Shown here: piece by piece, positions 46,573 through 56,984 of the stretch
Numbering within the stretch: position 1 is the stretch's first letter
Layout of the letters: each line of letters opens with the position of its first letter
Origin: Hamiltosporidium tvaerminnensis
Lineage: Eukaryota; Microsporidia; Dubosqiidae
Assembly (NCBI GenBank): GCA_022605425.2
Contig: CM061249.1
Location: 806,001-870,000 of the forward strand
Reading direction: 5' to 3'
Length of the DNA: 64,000 nt
Notes under the pieces: model-generated
What the model was told of the DNA's origin: nothing
The model's input: only the letters and a program-made list of their open reading frames with translations
Database searches by the model: none
Made by a program: the position numbers and the translations under genes

Positions 46573-48883
46573 TCAGATTTCCTTTACATACCGATAGTAA
46601 ATATTATTAGGGTTTAATGAAACTTCTAGTCTACTATTAGAAGAGCGTATCAATTGCATTATACAAAACAAACAATCCTTTTCGGACATATGATTATGAT
46701 TGTAGAATGTCAACGATATTTTTGTCAAATTTTTAAAATTTAATAAATATCTTAAATCTTCACAATTGATTTCAACATACCATAAATTCAAAACTTTTAA
46801 AGAATTAAAAAATTTACATTCTGCGCTCAATTCGAAAAAATGACACTCAGAAAATTCACAATAAGAAATATCGAGTTCTTCTAGAAATTCCATTTGTTTT
46901 ATTCTATGTAAATCTCGCGTGCCTAAAATACCGGCTTCGAATAATAATATGCGTAAAGTTTTATTAGACATCAAATTTAAACTTATTAAATAACCAAGCT
47001 GGGATCTACTGTAAGACAAATCCAATATTTCCAAGCGATCGAGATTGTTTAAAAAATCTACTGAATTGATATTTTCTATGATTGTACGATTGAAATACAA
47101 AAATTTAAGTTTTCTTGATCTGAAATTTGGAAATTTCAAATTTGCAAATGGCTCAAAATAACAGTGATCAAATGATAAATATTCTAATCCTTTCAACTCA
47201 AATATCCCAATTAAACATACTCTTTCAATAGTTATATATTTAAAACAAATTCGATTCAAAGATTCAAAGTTATATTTAAACTCTACCTTAAATATAGTCT
47301 TCATAAATTTTTCATTTTCAATATGTAAGGTTTTTAATCCCTTTTTTTCGAATATATCATTCTGGGTTGTGTTGCTAATATGGTAGTTTTGAATAGTTAG
47401 ATTTTCCAATCGAATCATTTTCATCACGGCTCCGAACAAATTTGATTCTGTTTGTTTATCTAATACATATCTTCGTAATTTCAAAGTTCGCAAGTTTTCA
47501 AATTTGCATAGAGAATCGCAAAATTCTTTTGATATTTGAGCGAAATAAAATATAATTTCTAAATGAAAGAAATTTTTCACATTACTCACTTTATTGAATT
47601 CTTCAATAAAATATTTCTCAGCGGATATGCTATTGAATGATGTAATAAGGGTATGGACAATGGCTTTAGAAAAGAATGTATTCCACCAAATAGAATTAAT
47701 TTTCACATTTTGAAACTTTATGTAATCAAATCTTTCACTTACAACCATATATTGATCGAGAAGTGGTAAATTTCCTGGGATTGAAATATTTTTGATCGCT
47801 AAACCTTTAAGTTTTGTTTGTTGTAACAGTAAATAAAGAACATTTGTAGGTATATTAACATTTTCTAACTTTATAAATTCAAGATCGTGTTCACTTGACA
47901 GCAATAAAATTCCGCAAAAAAAATGATGAAGATGATTGAACATTATAGAGCATTATCGATTTAAATGAGTTCAACGAAAAAATGAGAAAACTAGATTTGT
48001 TATTTGAGATTTCATCTTGCGTAAAGCACATTAATATTAAAGATTTTAAATTCATTTCATTCAATAGAATTTGAAAAGCATTAAAAATCTCTGGAAATTT
48101 TAGGATTTTTTCAAGCAACATGAATATTTTATGATCTTTTATCAGCAAGCTTTTATATGGAATATCTGCTTCAAAAATCGAGGTATTGAATTTTTCGTTA
48201 TTAGTCTTTAATAGAATTAGATTGCCCTCATTATAAATATATTTTATTATATAACATTTAAGATGTGCCAAAATAAATTCTTTTTTAATATAGAAATCAA
48301 GTGTAGACCAAATATTTGTCATTGCATATTCTTTGCTGTATGCAAATTCTATCTTTGATGAATTATTTTCTAAATTCAAATATGTTTTAAAAATTAAAGC
48401 TTGAATGAATTCTTTCAGGTTTTTATTATAATTTGCTTTTAAATATTTCAGAATAGAAAATACACCTAGAAGCAGATCGAAATTTACTTTATCAGGTATT
48501 GCTGTAATGTCTTTAGTAAGCTTAAGGAAAAAAGCTAGATTAATATTACATTGGATTTTCCCATTTTGGTTTGGGGATAATCTTGAATTCAATGTATCTT
48601 CAAGAATTTGAAAACTAACAAAATTATCTTTTCTGTACGTAAAAACATGAGTTTTCCTCTTATGTGGCAGTGATTTATCATTTAATAAAATAAAATTGAA
48701 TTCGACATCATTTTTCTCTGAAGATGATTTTAACGGTTGTTCGTCACTAAAAAATATAATATCAGAGCAATTTTTTGTTTCGAAGGTATAACTGTATTGA
48801 TATAAGGACACTTTATTGAATGAACAAAAGATGTGAACAAATGAAATCAAATTGAGCAAAAAATCAGCAGCTAAAATATTCAT
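46573..48883 (-). pseudogene. LRR-family protein, copy 3 (single frameshift)
   Basis: The third member of the LRR family reads from ATG 48883 (MNILAADFLLNLISFVHIFCSF, an N-terminal signal-like segment). It keeps the family block 'LTKDITAIPDKVN' and breaks at about 47890. The first frame ends 'SSSFFLRNFIAVK' at a TGA (47891-47893). The intact copy continues 'CRNDIEFLRLE', and here the equivalent 'EHDLEFIKLE' lies one base out of frame. From there the second frame runs open to the end (46573) with the C-terminal leucine-rich repeats. A single lesion in an otherwise open ~770-residue reading could be a recent inactivation, a sequencing error or programmed frameshifting. The N-terminus is diverged from copies 1 and 2. 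Confidence 0.8.
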
Positions 48884-49037
48884 TAAGAATTGTAATATAA
48901 GGGGAAATTTTAATATTTAAAATTAAAACGATTTATTTAATAAATCGGGACTAAAAACATTCTTTTTTTATTCAACAATCTCTTACACCATTTTAACCAC
49001 TTTATTTGGGTTTTCCCTTTTTTACGCTTGTTTAAAT

Positions 49038-49265
49038 CCATTGTCGGTTCCTCTACTGTTGTTACGCCATCAAAACTACAATTAAATTTTATTTTGCTTT
49101 CAAGCGTTTGATTCCATATTTGCCGCTACTTACATGTCTTAGAAAAGATATTGGTCATCATTTATTTTAGCTCTTTGTAGAACAGTCATTGTCATCTCCC
49201 CAATATTTCTATTCGACCATCGAAGCAGCTCATATATCTTCGTCGATCAAAGGAAATTGTTAAAA
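49038..49265. repeat. Degenerate dispersed fragment RepC, copy 2
   Basis: Pairs with 39765-39985 through 'attgtcggtt' and 'gtcgatcaaaggaaatt'. On the minus strand 'FDGVTTVEEPTMDLNKRKKG' is open over this block, more complete than in copy 1. Confidence 0.35.
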
Positions 49266-49650
49266 ATGCCTTTTTGAACAATATTAACAAATCATATGCC
49301 TTCAGATTCATTAGTATCTAAGTATTTACTTATAAAAAAAATGGTGTCTTGTCATAATATTATTGTATTTGATCACATGGGAAATTATATCGATGGATAT
49401 TTACACTAAGTCCTAAACCATTTGTTTATATGTCATATTTCCTAAATTTCTTTGTTTGAACTATTTGAAGCGAACGTTAAAAAAAATTTCTTCATCATTA
49501 GATTAATATTATTTTTAATTATTTTATAAAATAAATAAATGAGTCTAAATCGAAAAATAAAGTCGGTCTTTATTTGCTGTTCACTTTAACTTGACATACT
49601 CATGTAGAATCACTTCTTGAAATGAATTCCACCTAATACGTTTTAAATAC

Positions 49651-50564
49651 TTAAATTTGTATATATTTATTAGAAATAAATTTATCCATAAAGCCACTTT
49701 TATTATGTCTTTTGGTAAAATCATTACCAAATATTTTCTCGAATATTTTCGCTAAACAATTTACTGATTGTCTGGCCGGATTGAAATGTTGACTCACACT
49801 TTCTTCTGCTCGAAATACGTTTCTATCTTTAAATATCAAAGTGCTTCATCAAGCGGCTCTATACCTTCTTCTTTAGCCTCATGTGAAGTAATTTACACTC
49901 CTTCTCGTCATTTATAACATTATATAATTTTATACGAGAAAGTTGCCTTTCTATTTCGTTATTAACATGGAAATTGAGCTTATTCCCATCTCTTCCAAGC
50001 ATTTTCCTTTTCCAACTCGTATTTTACTTGCAAAAAGTCTTTTTATGGCGCAAGATAGGTTTTATTTTCATTTTCCACATTTAAGAAGTCTAATGTTCTG
50101 GTCGATTATTCTTTTGATTTTCGCAGACAATCCAAGAGTTGCAGGACCCCATTTTCGCTCTTGAAAAACACAGTGCAAGCTTCTTTACAGTTGTTAATGA
50201 TAAAGATATATGCGTTCCTTAGATGCTAGGTGTAGCTTTGTTTTTTCTTTACTAAAATAGATTCACTATACCCTAAGGCTTAGTAAGGCCGGGAGATATA
50301 TATTCAGGCATACTATAAAACTGTTTTTTTAGGAAAATTGCGTGTTGATTAACATCTCTAATGTCTAACATTCCATCTCATCCAAAAAAGTCTTACAGTT
50401 CGGGCTATTATTTTTTTCTGTAGTTTCTTAGATAACTCACTTGTTGGTATTCCAACACAATCTTCGAAAACTACAAGATAGTTTTGAATAAATATTCTTA
50501 TAATAATGGTAGAAATATCTCTGGAAAACGGATCTTTCGACTTAATTCTTTCGTTTTGTTTCAA
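49651..50564 (-). mobile_element. Possible decayed Tc1/mariner-like transposase
   Basis: Two broken minus-strand frames read like helix-turn-helix segments of Tc1/mariner transposases: 'GIPTSELSKKLQKKIIARTV' (from about 50440) and 'GLSAKIKRIIDQNIRLL' (near 50110). A third, 'LIFKDRNVFRAEE' (near 49830), loosely resembles the region around the first catalytic aspartate (IFSDE.RF). Spacing is irregular and there are stops between them. The assignment is pattern-based and weak. Confidence 0.25.
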
Positions 50565-52079
50565 ATACTATGTTGTCCAAAATTTTCTTTATCATAGGTC
50601 ATCTTTTCAAGGTTTTTGAATCCTTTACAGGGTATAAAATTACCAATCATCGATGTATGATTGATGAAGTTTGATTATTCTTATGTGTGTATTTAAGTTT
50701 TGCATTAATAATTGAGCCCATGGCGCATTAGGGCCATATAAAAAACAAAAAATAGGTTCAAGGTTAGCACGTCTCGAAAATATTTCTCAAATCTCGTTTT
50801 TTTATGATTTTGAAAGCCCTATAAATATATCACGTTTATTATTATGTGGTAATCTCAAAATTTCTGAACAATATAAAGTAAATTAAAGCCACAGACGTTT
50901 GACTCGAATACGTATAATTTATCAAACTTTAGGCTTTTTTTATATCTATTCAAGTTGAATTCTATTATTTTCACAGTTCTTTTGGACTAACGTTTAAGTG
51001 GGTACGTTAGTTCGCCCTATCACATTTTTTTTAAGATTTTAACTTGTATTTTGATTGTAACTGCATTTTCATATAATTATTGCCTTGTTCTCTTATCCTA
51101 TAGGGTCAACTGCATGTACCTGACATACAGTAGATTCACCTGTGATCAGAGTCTCCTTTAGTATATCTTTTTATATTGTGAAGGTATGCTCGGGATAAAG
51201 CCAAAGAGCCCGATATTTTTCTTCTAAACACGTGACCTTCATAATATAATAAAGATGCCCACGAAAAATCATACGTTTTTGTATGAAAAAATGATAAATA
51301 AAGTTAATACCAGCAGATTCTGAGTGGTTTAGTAAGTCAATTTAAAATGCAAAAAAATCAAAAAACAAAAGTTATAAAGTCTTATGATTATCCTAAGAAA
51401 GTTATCAAATACTCATCCTAGGTGACTAAGTATTATTCTTGTAACCCTGATGAGCTAAAAACCATCTATTCCGCTAAGATCTCATTCATGTTCAATTTTA
51501 TGAGCTCCCACCAGGAAATATAATATCTACCTTAACTACAGCAAAAATACGATTCTCTTTTTGGACTAGGTTTCTACACTTGTACATTCTTACTTTTTTT
51601 ATAAATACAATTTAAAAGTTATTCTTGTCGAACAGAGCCAAGGAATAGTTATTTGTTCTACTTAAAATTAAGTTCTACACTCGCATGATCTTATTTTAGG
51701 TTTTTCTGAAAGCAAACTAATTTTATTGCATACAGGCTTTTTCGAAGATGTTTTTGTAAAAGCTTTAAACATAGACTTTGTCTCATTTTTTTCTATTCTC
51801 GTCAATATCAGCTCTTACCCTTTGTTAAATAGTCATAACATACTCGATCGCTCATCATGATTCTAAAATATCTGTTATCATTATGGATACACGAGACTTT
51901 GCGCATTTGCCAACATTTGATTAGTATATCACAATTTTACTATTACCAAAATAATTTAAGAATCTCTTTAGATCGAACTAAAAATTCATCAATTTCCTTC
52001 AACAAGATTTCTTGATTTTTTCTCAATTGATTTTTTCTCAAGCTTATATACCGAGTAGTATTATTCAAGCAACATGACT

Positions 52080-52345
52080 CAGTGTTCCCGACCATGTCTG
52101 GAGCAAAATTGGCTTGGATTGTTCTCTGCTTTCGGAAGAGGAGACTAAAAGAGGGTGGTACCCCATGTTAGATTGGGCGTAGGGCCAACATCCCATCCTT
52201 TAAACCATATTTTTACGAAACCCGAAAAAGTAAACAAACCCACTGAAAAAAAAACCGGTGGGCGGTATTACCGAAGGTGGCCAAGGCTCGTACAGGGCTG
52301 ACGTGTCAGGAATCAATAGATGAACAAGTCTCAGTGAGAAGGGTG
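52080..52345 (+). mobile_element. GC-richer island, possible LINE leader remnant
   Basis: A sharply less AT-rich block contains 'ttgggcgtagggccaacat', 'ttacgaaacccgaaaaag', 'accggtgggcgg' and 'ctcgtacagggctgacgtg'. From memory of animal LINE elements, a '..GTAGGGCCAACA..CC..' block occurs in their 5' leaders, so this may be the 5' end of a truncated LINE. No reading frame follows. A structured RNA is the alternative. It sits exactly where the window changes character. Confidence 0.3.
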
Positions 52346-52900
52346 GTGAATCGATGTCTTTCTTCCTTTTTTTTAGAGAATTGCATTTTTGATCTTATTT
52401 TGAACTTGCTATTTATACAATGATGTTTTTGGCATAAAAAAATATATCGGTATAATTCCTTTAGTCTTTTTCCAGTCATCACTTAGGCATCTGACAAAAA
52501 CTTGCCTGTAATACAAAAAAATGCATCGAATGAATCCTCGATTCTGGCTTTTACAGATCTGGATACGAATCTGAATATTACAAGCACATCTGAAAATAAC
52601 TAAAACACACGGACTTAGTATATTGCTGCTAGATCTGATCCAATTTCAATAGCCCTCTATTTGATACAATCGTAAGGCGACCTATGGTGTTAAACAAATA
52701 CATTGTTATTTGGTCTGCTATACTTAATAAAATATAAGCGTTATAAATATAGAAATGGAGCTTAGAACTCCACTCTTTGAACTTCTGATGGGTTTAAACT
52801 CTACACAGAATCAAATAGCGTGTTTTCCTTTTCTACTGACATCATTTCTTACTCTTTTTTCCCCACCTAAATTTTCCTTGTACCCATATAACCTTAATAT
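52346..52900. other. Transition spacer
   Basis: No gene seen. Downstream of about 52850 the plus strand becomes rich in A and C, marking the entry to the right-hand gene cluster. Confidence 0.4.
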
Positions 52901-52988
52901 TTTATTTAACCTACACACTATAATTTAGTTCCCTTCTCATCCAAATATAAAAAATCTATTTTCTAAGAAATCAACAATTCCTTCACCC

Positions 52989-53150
52989 AACAACCTTTAT
53001 ATATCCTTAAACTATCCTTCCTACCCCCTCAACAAACCCCTTACCCCCTTAAAAACATTTTTACCAACAACCTTTATATATCCTTAAACTATCCTTCCTA
53101 CCCCCCTCAACAAACCCCTTATCCCCTTAAAAACTTTTTTACCAAAAACT
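52989..53150 (+). repeat. Two ~75-bp C-rich tandem units
   Basis: A unit with 'caacctttatatatcc', 'aactatccttcctacccc' and 'aacaaaccccttacccc' occurs at about 52989-53063 and again at 53064-53150, with small differences. It lies in the 5' flank of the gene at 53189 and reads G-rich on the minus strand, pointing away from the gene. Confidence 0.85.
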
Positions 53151-53180
53151 AAAATATTTAATCCAAAAAACAAAAAAATA

Positions 53181-53183
53181 CCC
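53181..53183 (+). promoter_or_regulatory. CCC motif before the 53189 gene
   Basis: 'accctttaaATG' is nearly identical to 'acccctttaaATG' before the Sec61 gamma gene at 55655. A CCC block six to nine bases from the start recurs in this cluster. Confidence 0.45.
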
Positions 53184-53188
53184 TTTAA

Positions 53189-54113
53189 ATGCTAGAAAAT
53201 GCCAATGGTTTTATATTCACCCGTTGTATAAACGAAAACAAAAAACCCACACAAAACATTTCCACCTCATCCTTTACTACCACCCCACCATACCAAAATA
53301 CAGACGAATCATTTTTAATTTCTACTTTTACCAACAAAAAAACGCAAACATTTCCACCCACCACTACCACTCTACCTTCTTTCTACACCCAACACAACAG
53401 TAAAGAAAAAAATAAAACCACAAATATATTTCTCAATCCCTTTACAGACATTAAAAAGAATAAAACTAAAATCAAAACTAATACCAATAATAAAGACAAT
53501 AATAGAATTAAGAAAGATTCTAATCCCTTCAAAGACAATAATAAAGACAATATTAGAAATAAAAAATCTAAAAATAATTATAATCCCTTCACAGACAACA
53601 AAACGAATACGAATAATAAGTTCAATAATCAATACAATATTAGAAATAAAAAATTTAAAAAAAATTCTAATCCCTTCACAGACAAGACTAAACAAAATAT
53701 TATAAATATATATTCTAATCCCTTTACAGATACCACCCTCCTCCCTACAAATTCAATTAATAAGAATTTAAACAATTCTAATCTCAATAAAACCAACCCT
53801 TCATCAGAAATAAAACCAACTTTTATTTTTGAATTTGTCAATAAAAAAAATATAAAAAATAGTAAATTTAAAGAAAATTCAAAAGATAATAAAAAGGTTG
53901 GTAAAAATATCAAAGATAATAAGGAAATAGGAAATAAAAATATTAAAAATATTAAAAATAATAAAGATAATAAAGAAAATAAGGAAATAGAAAATAAAAA
54001 TATTAAAAATATTAAAGATAATAAGGAAATAGAAAATAAAAATATCAAAGATAATAAAAATATTAAAGAGAATAAGGAAATAGAAAGTAAAAATATCAAA
54101 GATAATAAAAATA

Positions 54114-54177
<64 letters not shown>

Positions 54178-55185
54178 ATAAAAATATCAAAGATAATAAA
54201 GAAATAAGTAAGGAAAATAAAAATATCAAAGAACTGAGAAAATAAAACTAATAAAGAACTGAGTAAGGAAGTAAGAAATAATAAAGATTATATTATAAAT
54301 AATACATCAAATATACCAAGTAACATATCCAATATATCAAGTAGCATATCCAATCCTTCTAAGTTTTATGAAAGGTTAGATTCTGATGAAAATAGAAATG
54401 AAAAAATATTAAAAATACTTTCGTGGGGTACAAAATATTTAAACGAAAAAGAAGGAAAAAATGAGTATGGAGATAAATTAATGGGGTTATTTAAAGGAAG
54501 TGTGGTTTTTAAGGAAAATAATTCTTTTTTAGGAAATTCTTGTTTAATTTTGGAAGAAATTGAAAACGAAATGAAAGAAATTGAAAATGAAATGCTGAAA
54601 TGGAAAAATATTTATGAAGAGGTTTATATAGAGAATGTCAGGTATGTTGATATTAAGAAGGATATAATGAAGGGTGAAAAAGAGGGTGTTAATAATAAGG
54701 ATGGGGTATGGGGTGTTAATAATATAGATAGTGTATGGGGTGTTAATAATAAGGATACTATAGAGGAGGGTGTTAATAATAAGGATACAATAGAGGAGGG
54801 TGTTAATAATAAGTATGCTATAGAAGAGGGTGTTAATAATAAGGATACTATAGAAGTGGGTGTTAATAATAAGGATACTATAGAGGAGGGTGTTAATAAT
54901 AAGTATGCTATAGAGGAGGGTGTTAATAATACTACTGATAATTTACACCCTCTTAATACCCCTAACCTAACCCTAGATACATGCATAAATAGTAATTCTA
55001 TTTTATATAAAAATATGAAAGAGAAATTAGATAGATTACTTCTTATAAAGAAAGTAGTATTTAATATTTTAAATAATAATAAGAATATAGCAGAAGAATT
55101 GTTAAAAAGTATACTTAGTTATGTTTGTGTAGATAAGGGTGTGGATATACTTCTTCTGTTGAGAGCATTTTCTAGATTACAGTAA
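53189..55185 (+). CDS. Asn/Lys-rich protein, possible Dsn1/Mis13-like; two frame breaks
   Basis: One reading of about 660 residues is broken twice. Residues 1-200 are low complexity with five NPF motifs ('NPFTD' or 'NPFKD'), which could bind EH domains. Then come Asn/Lys-rich repeats and a pure A60 run (54116-54175), where the frame moves by one base. A second one-base shift lies at 54238-54245. From there to 55185 the frame is open. This C-terminal part has 'SKFYERLDSDENRNEKILKI' then 'LSWGTKYL', a coiled coil 'ILEEIENEMKEIENEMLKW', and a final helical region. Between them sit ten-residue repeats of GVNNKDTIEE type encoded by the GGGTGTTA minisatellite. 'FY..+.......LSW' followed by a coil ending in E..W resembles the Mis13/Dsn1 kinetochore family, which is a tentative inference. 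Slippage errors in A60 may explain the first break. Confidence 0.5.
54116..54175 (+). repeat. 60-nt poly(A) homopolymer inside a coding region
   Basis: An uninterrupted run of 60 A would encode 20 lysines and is the likely site of the first frame break in the 53189-55185 gene. Such runs are also where assemblies err in length. Confidence 0.95.
54683..54935 (+). repeat. Coding minisatellite (30-bp units, GVNNKDTIEE)
   Basis: About nine units with core 'agggtgttaataataagga' lie in frame in the 53189-55185 gene. The last unit can pair with the following 'acaccctc' to form an 8-bp hairpin (54915-54951). The core is the same as that of the intergenic G-rich repeats further right. Confidence 0.9.
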
Positions 55186-55244
55186 GTTTTTTGTAAAAGT
55201 AAATTTTATTTTATAATAGTTGTTGATAAGAGTCTTTATGTTTA

Positions 55245-55490
55245 TAGTATATTATTGGTATATTTAAGACCCTTTTAGTTATGGTATATTATTAGTATAT
55301 TTAAGACCCTTTTAGTTATTAGTATAATATATGTTGTATATTATTAGTATATTTAAGACCCTTTTAGTTATGTTATATTATTAGTATATTTAAGACCCTT
55401 TTAGTTATGTTATATTATTAGTATATTTAAGACCCTTTTAGTTATTGGTATATTATTAGTATATTTAAGACCCTTTTAGTTATTAGTATA
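55245..55490 (+). repeat. Six ~37-bp tandem units
   Basis: 'tatatttaagaccctttt' followed by 'agttat' recurs at about 55259, 55295, 55348, 55385, 55421 and 55459, with one longer interval. The array fills the spacer between the 53189 gene and Sec61 gamma. Confidence 0.9.
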
Positions 55491-55645
55491 AATTATAAGT
55501 TAGTTAGCCCCTCTTATAAAGTATACTTATAATTAACACCCCTTTAATAACTATCCTTGCAATTAATACCCCCCTATACACCAATCTCCTTATAATTAAC
55601 ACCCCCTCTTCTTTTCTTTTCTTGTTTATTTTAAACAAATACAAA

Positions 55646-55649
55646 CCCC
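55646..55649 (+). promoter_or_regulatory. CCCC motif before Sec61 gamma
   Basis: 'acccctttaa' abuts the ATG at 55655. It fits the CCC-type upstream element seen at 53181, 22810 and 62864. Confidence 0.45.
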
Positions 55650-55654
55650 TTTAA

Positions 55655-55876
55655 ATGTCAGATACAAAGAAGAAGACTAACAAATCCTCTGATATTTTCT
55701 TTTATGCAACTTCTAGTAGAAAATTTCTTAGAAAATGTGTTAAACCATCTTTTAAAGAGTATGTAAGGTTATTCTATGTACATCTTATAGGTCTTGGTTT
55801 CTTAGGTGCTATAGGATATGGAGTAAGGCTTATACATATACCTATTAATAATATTATTGTTAACACAGGTAAGTAA
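55655..55876 (+). CDS. SSS1: Protein translocon subunit Sec61 gamma (Sss1)
   Basis: This small tail-anchored subunit of the ER translocon (homologue of SecE) clamps the Sec61 alpha channel during protein import. The 73 residues match the usual length (about 68-80). An amphipathic helix contains 'RKFLRKCVKPSFKEYVRL' (22-39) with the family KP..KE block. One membrane helix lies at about 42-60. The hallmark 'LIHIPINNIIV' is at 59-69, so identity is secure. The last codons and stop (ggtaagtaaataaag) are the beginning of the minisatellite unit that fills the downstream spacer. The start is the only ATG and directly follows 'acccctttaa'. Confidence 0.95.
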   Translation: MSDTKKKTNKSSDIFFYATSSRKFLRKCVKPSFKEYVRLFYVHLIGLGFLGAIGYGVRLIHIPINNIIVNTGK

Positions 55877-56215
55877 ATAAAGGGTGAGGATTAAGGGAAG
55901 TAGGATAAGGTCAATAAAGGGGTGATATTATAGGGAAGTAGGATAGGTTAATAAAGGGGTGTTATTATAGGGAGAAGTGGTAAGTAAATAAAGGGGTGTT
56001 TTTTTCAATTTTAAGGTATAATAGTAAATAAAAGGGTGTTATTATAGTGAGAAGAGGTAAGTAAATAAAAGGGGTGTTATTTCAATTTTAAGTTGTAATA
56101 GTAGATAAAAGGGTGTTATTAAAGGGAGATGTGGTAAGTAAATAAAGGGGTGTTTTTTCAATTTTAAGGTATTATAGTAGATAAAAGGGTGTTATTATAT
56201 TCAAGATAAATACGT
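55866..56215 (+). repeat. Degenerate G-rich minisatellite after Sec61 gamma
   Basis: Imperfect units with 'ggtaagtaaataaagg' and 'ggtgttatt' start in the last codons of the Sec61 gamma gene and recur at about 55978, 56056 and 56142. They grade into the regular 76/77-bp array to the right. Confidence 0.85.
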
Positions 56216-56700
56216 AAATAAAAGGGGTGTTATTTCAATTTTAAGTTGTAATAGTAGATAAAAGGGTGTTATTATATTCAAGATAAATACGTAAATAAAG
56301 GGGTGTTATTTCAATTTTAAGTTGTAATAGTAGATAAAAGGGTGTTATTATATTCAAGATAAATACGTAAATAAAGGGGTGTTATTTCAATTTTAAGTTG
56401 TAATAGTAGATAAAAGGGTGTTATTATATTCAAGATAAATACGTAAATAAAAGGGGTGTTATTTCAATTTTAAGTTGTAATAGTAGATAAAAGGGTGTTA
56501 TTATATTCAAGATAAATACGTAAATAAAGGGGTGTTATTTCAATTTTAAGTTGTAATAGTAGATAAAAGGGTGTTATTATATTCAAGATAAATACGTAAA
56601 TAAAGGGGTGTTATTTCAATTTTAAGTTGTAATAGTAGATAAAAGGGTGTTATTATATTCAAGATAAATACGTAAATAAAGGGGTGTTATTTCAATTATA
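56216..56700 (+). repeat. Regular 76/77-bp minisatellite array
   Basis: About six near-identical units run 'gtaaataaaggggtgttat - ttcaattttaagttgtaata - gtagataaaagggtgttatt - atattcaagataaatac'. Each carries the G-rich core twice. Length varies by one A. There is no coding potential. Confidence 0.95.
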
Positions 56701-56835
56701 AGGTATAATTAAGGGTGTTACTAATATATTTTTAAATTTTGCTTTTCTAAAGTTATTTATAGTAAATCTTAATCTATAGACTACCGTAAAAATGCATAAA
56801 CAAATACATATTTATCTATAATCCTATTACTATAT

Positions 56836-56858
56836 CCTAACCCTATCCTAACCCTAAA
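56836..56858 (-). repeat. Telomere-like CCCTAA repeats, 5' side of the 56985 gene
   Basis: Two CCTAACCCTA blocks in close succession are the complement of TTAGGG-type telomeric sequence. They lie about 130 bases before the start of the 56985 gene. A TTAGGG block of opposite orientation lies 120 bases after its end. Confidence 0.7.
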
Positions 56859-56984
56859 AAGGCATAAACAAATCACGTTTGTATTCTTAAACACATTTTT
56901 TCAAGAAACCAATATTTTTATTCATCAAATACCTTACAAAGTATCAAAAACAAAAACATAAAAACACACACCACCATAAAATAA

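Larger units (their letters stand above)
48884..52079. other. Spacer with decayed repeats
   Basis: It holds RepC copy 2 (49038-49265) and, on the minus strand at about 49650-50570, short frames that may be a worn DNA transposon (separate entry). The remainder (50600-52080) has no assignable feature. Confidence 0.35.

Noticed and set aside
53185-54229. Long minus-strand Phe/Leu/Ile-rich frames
   Set aside because: They are antisense shadows of the Asn/Lys-rich gene.
55862-55876. GGTAAGTAAAT at the end of Sec61 gamma as a 5' splice site
   Set aside because: The protein is complete at this stop, and the same sequence recurs as the minisatellite unit downstream.
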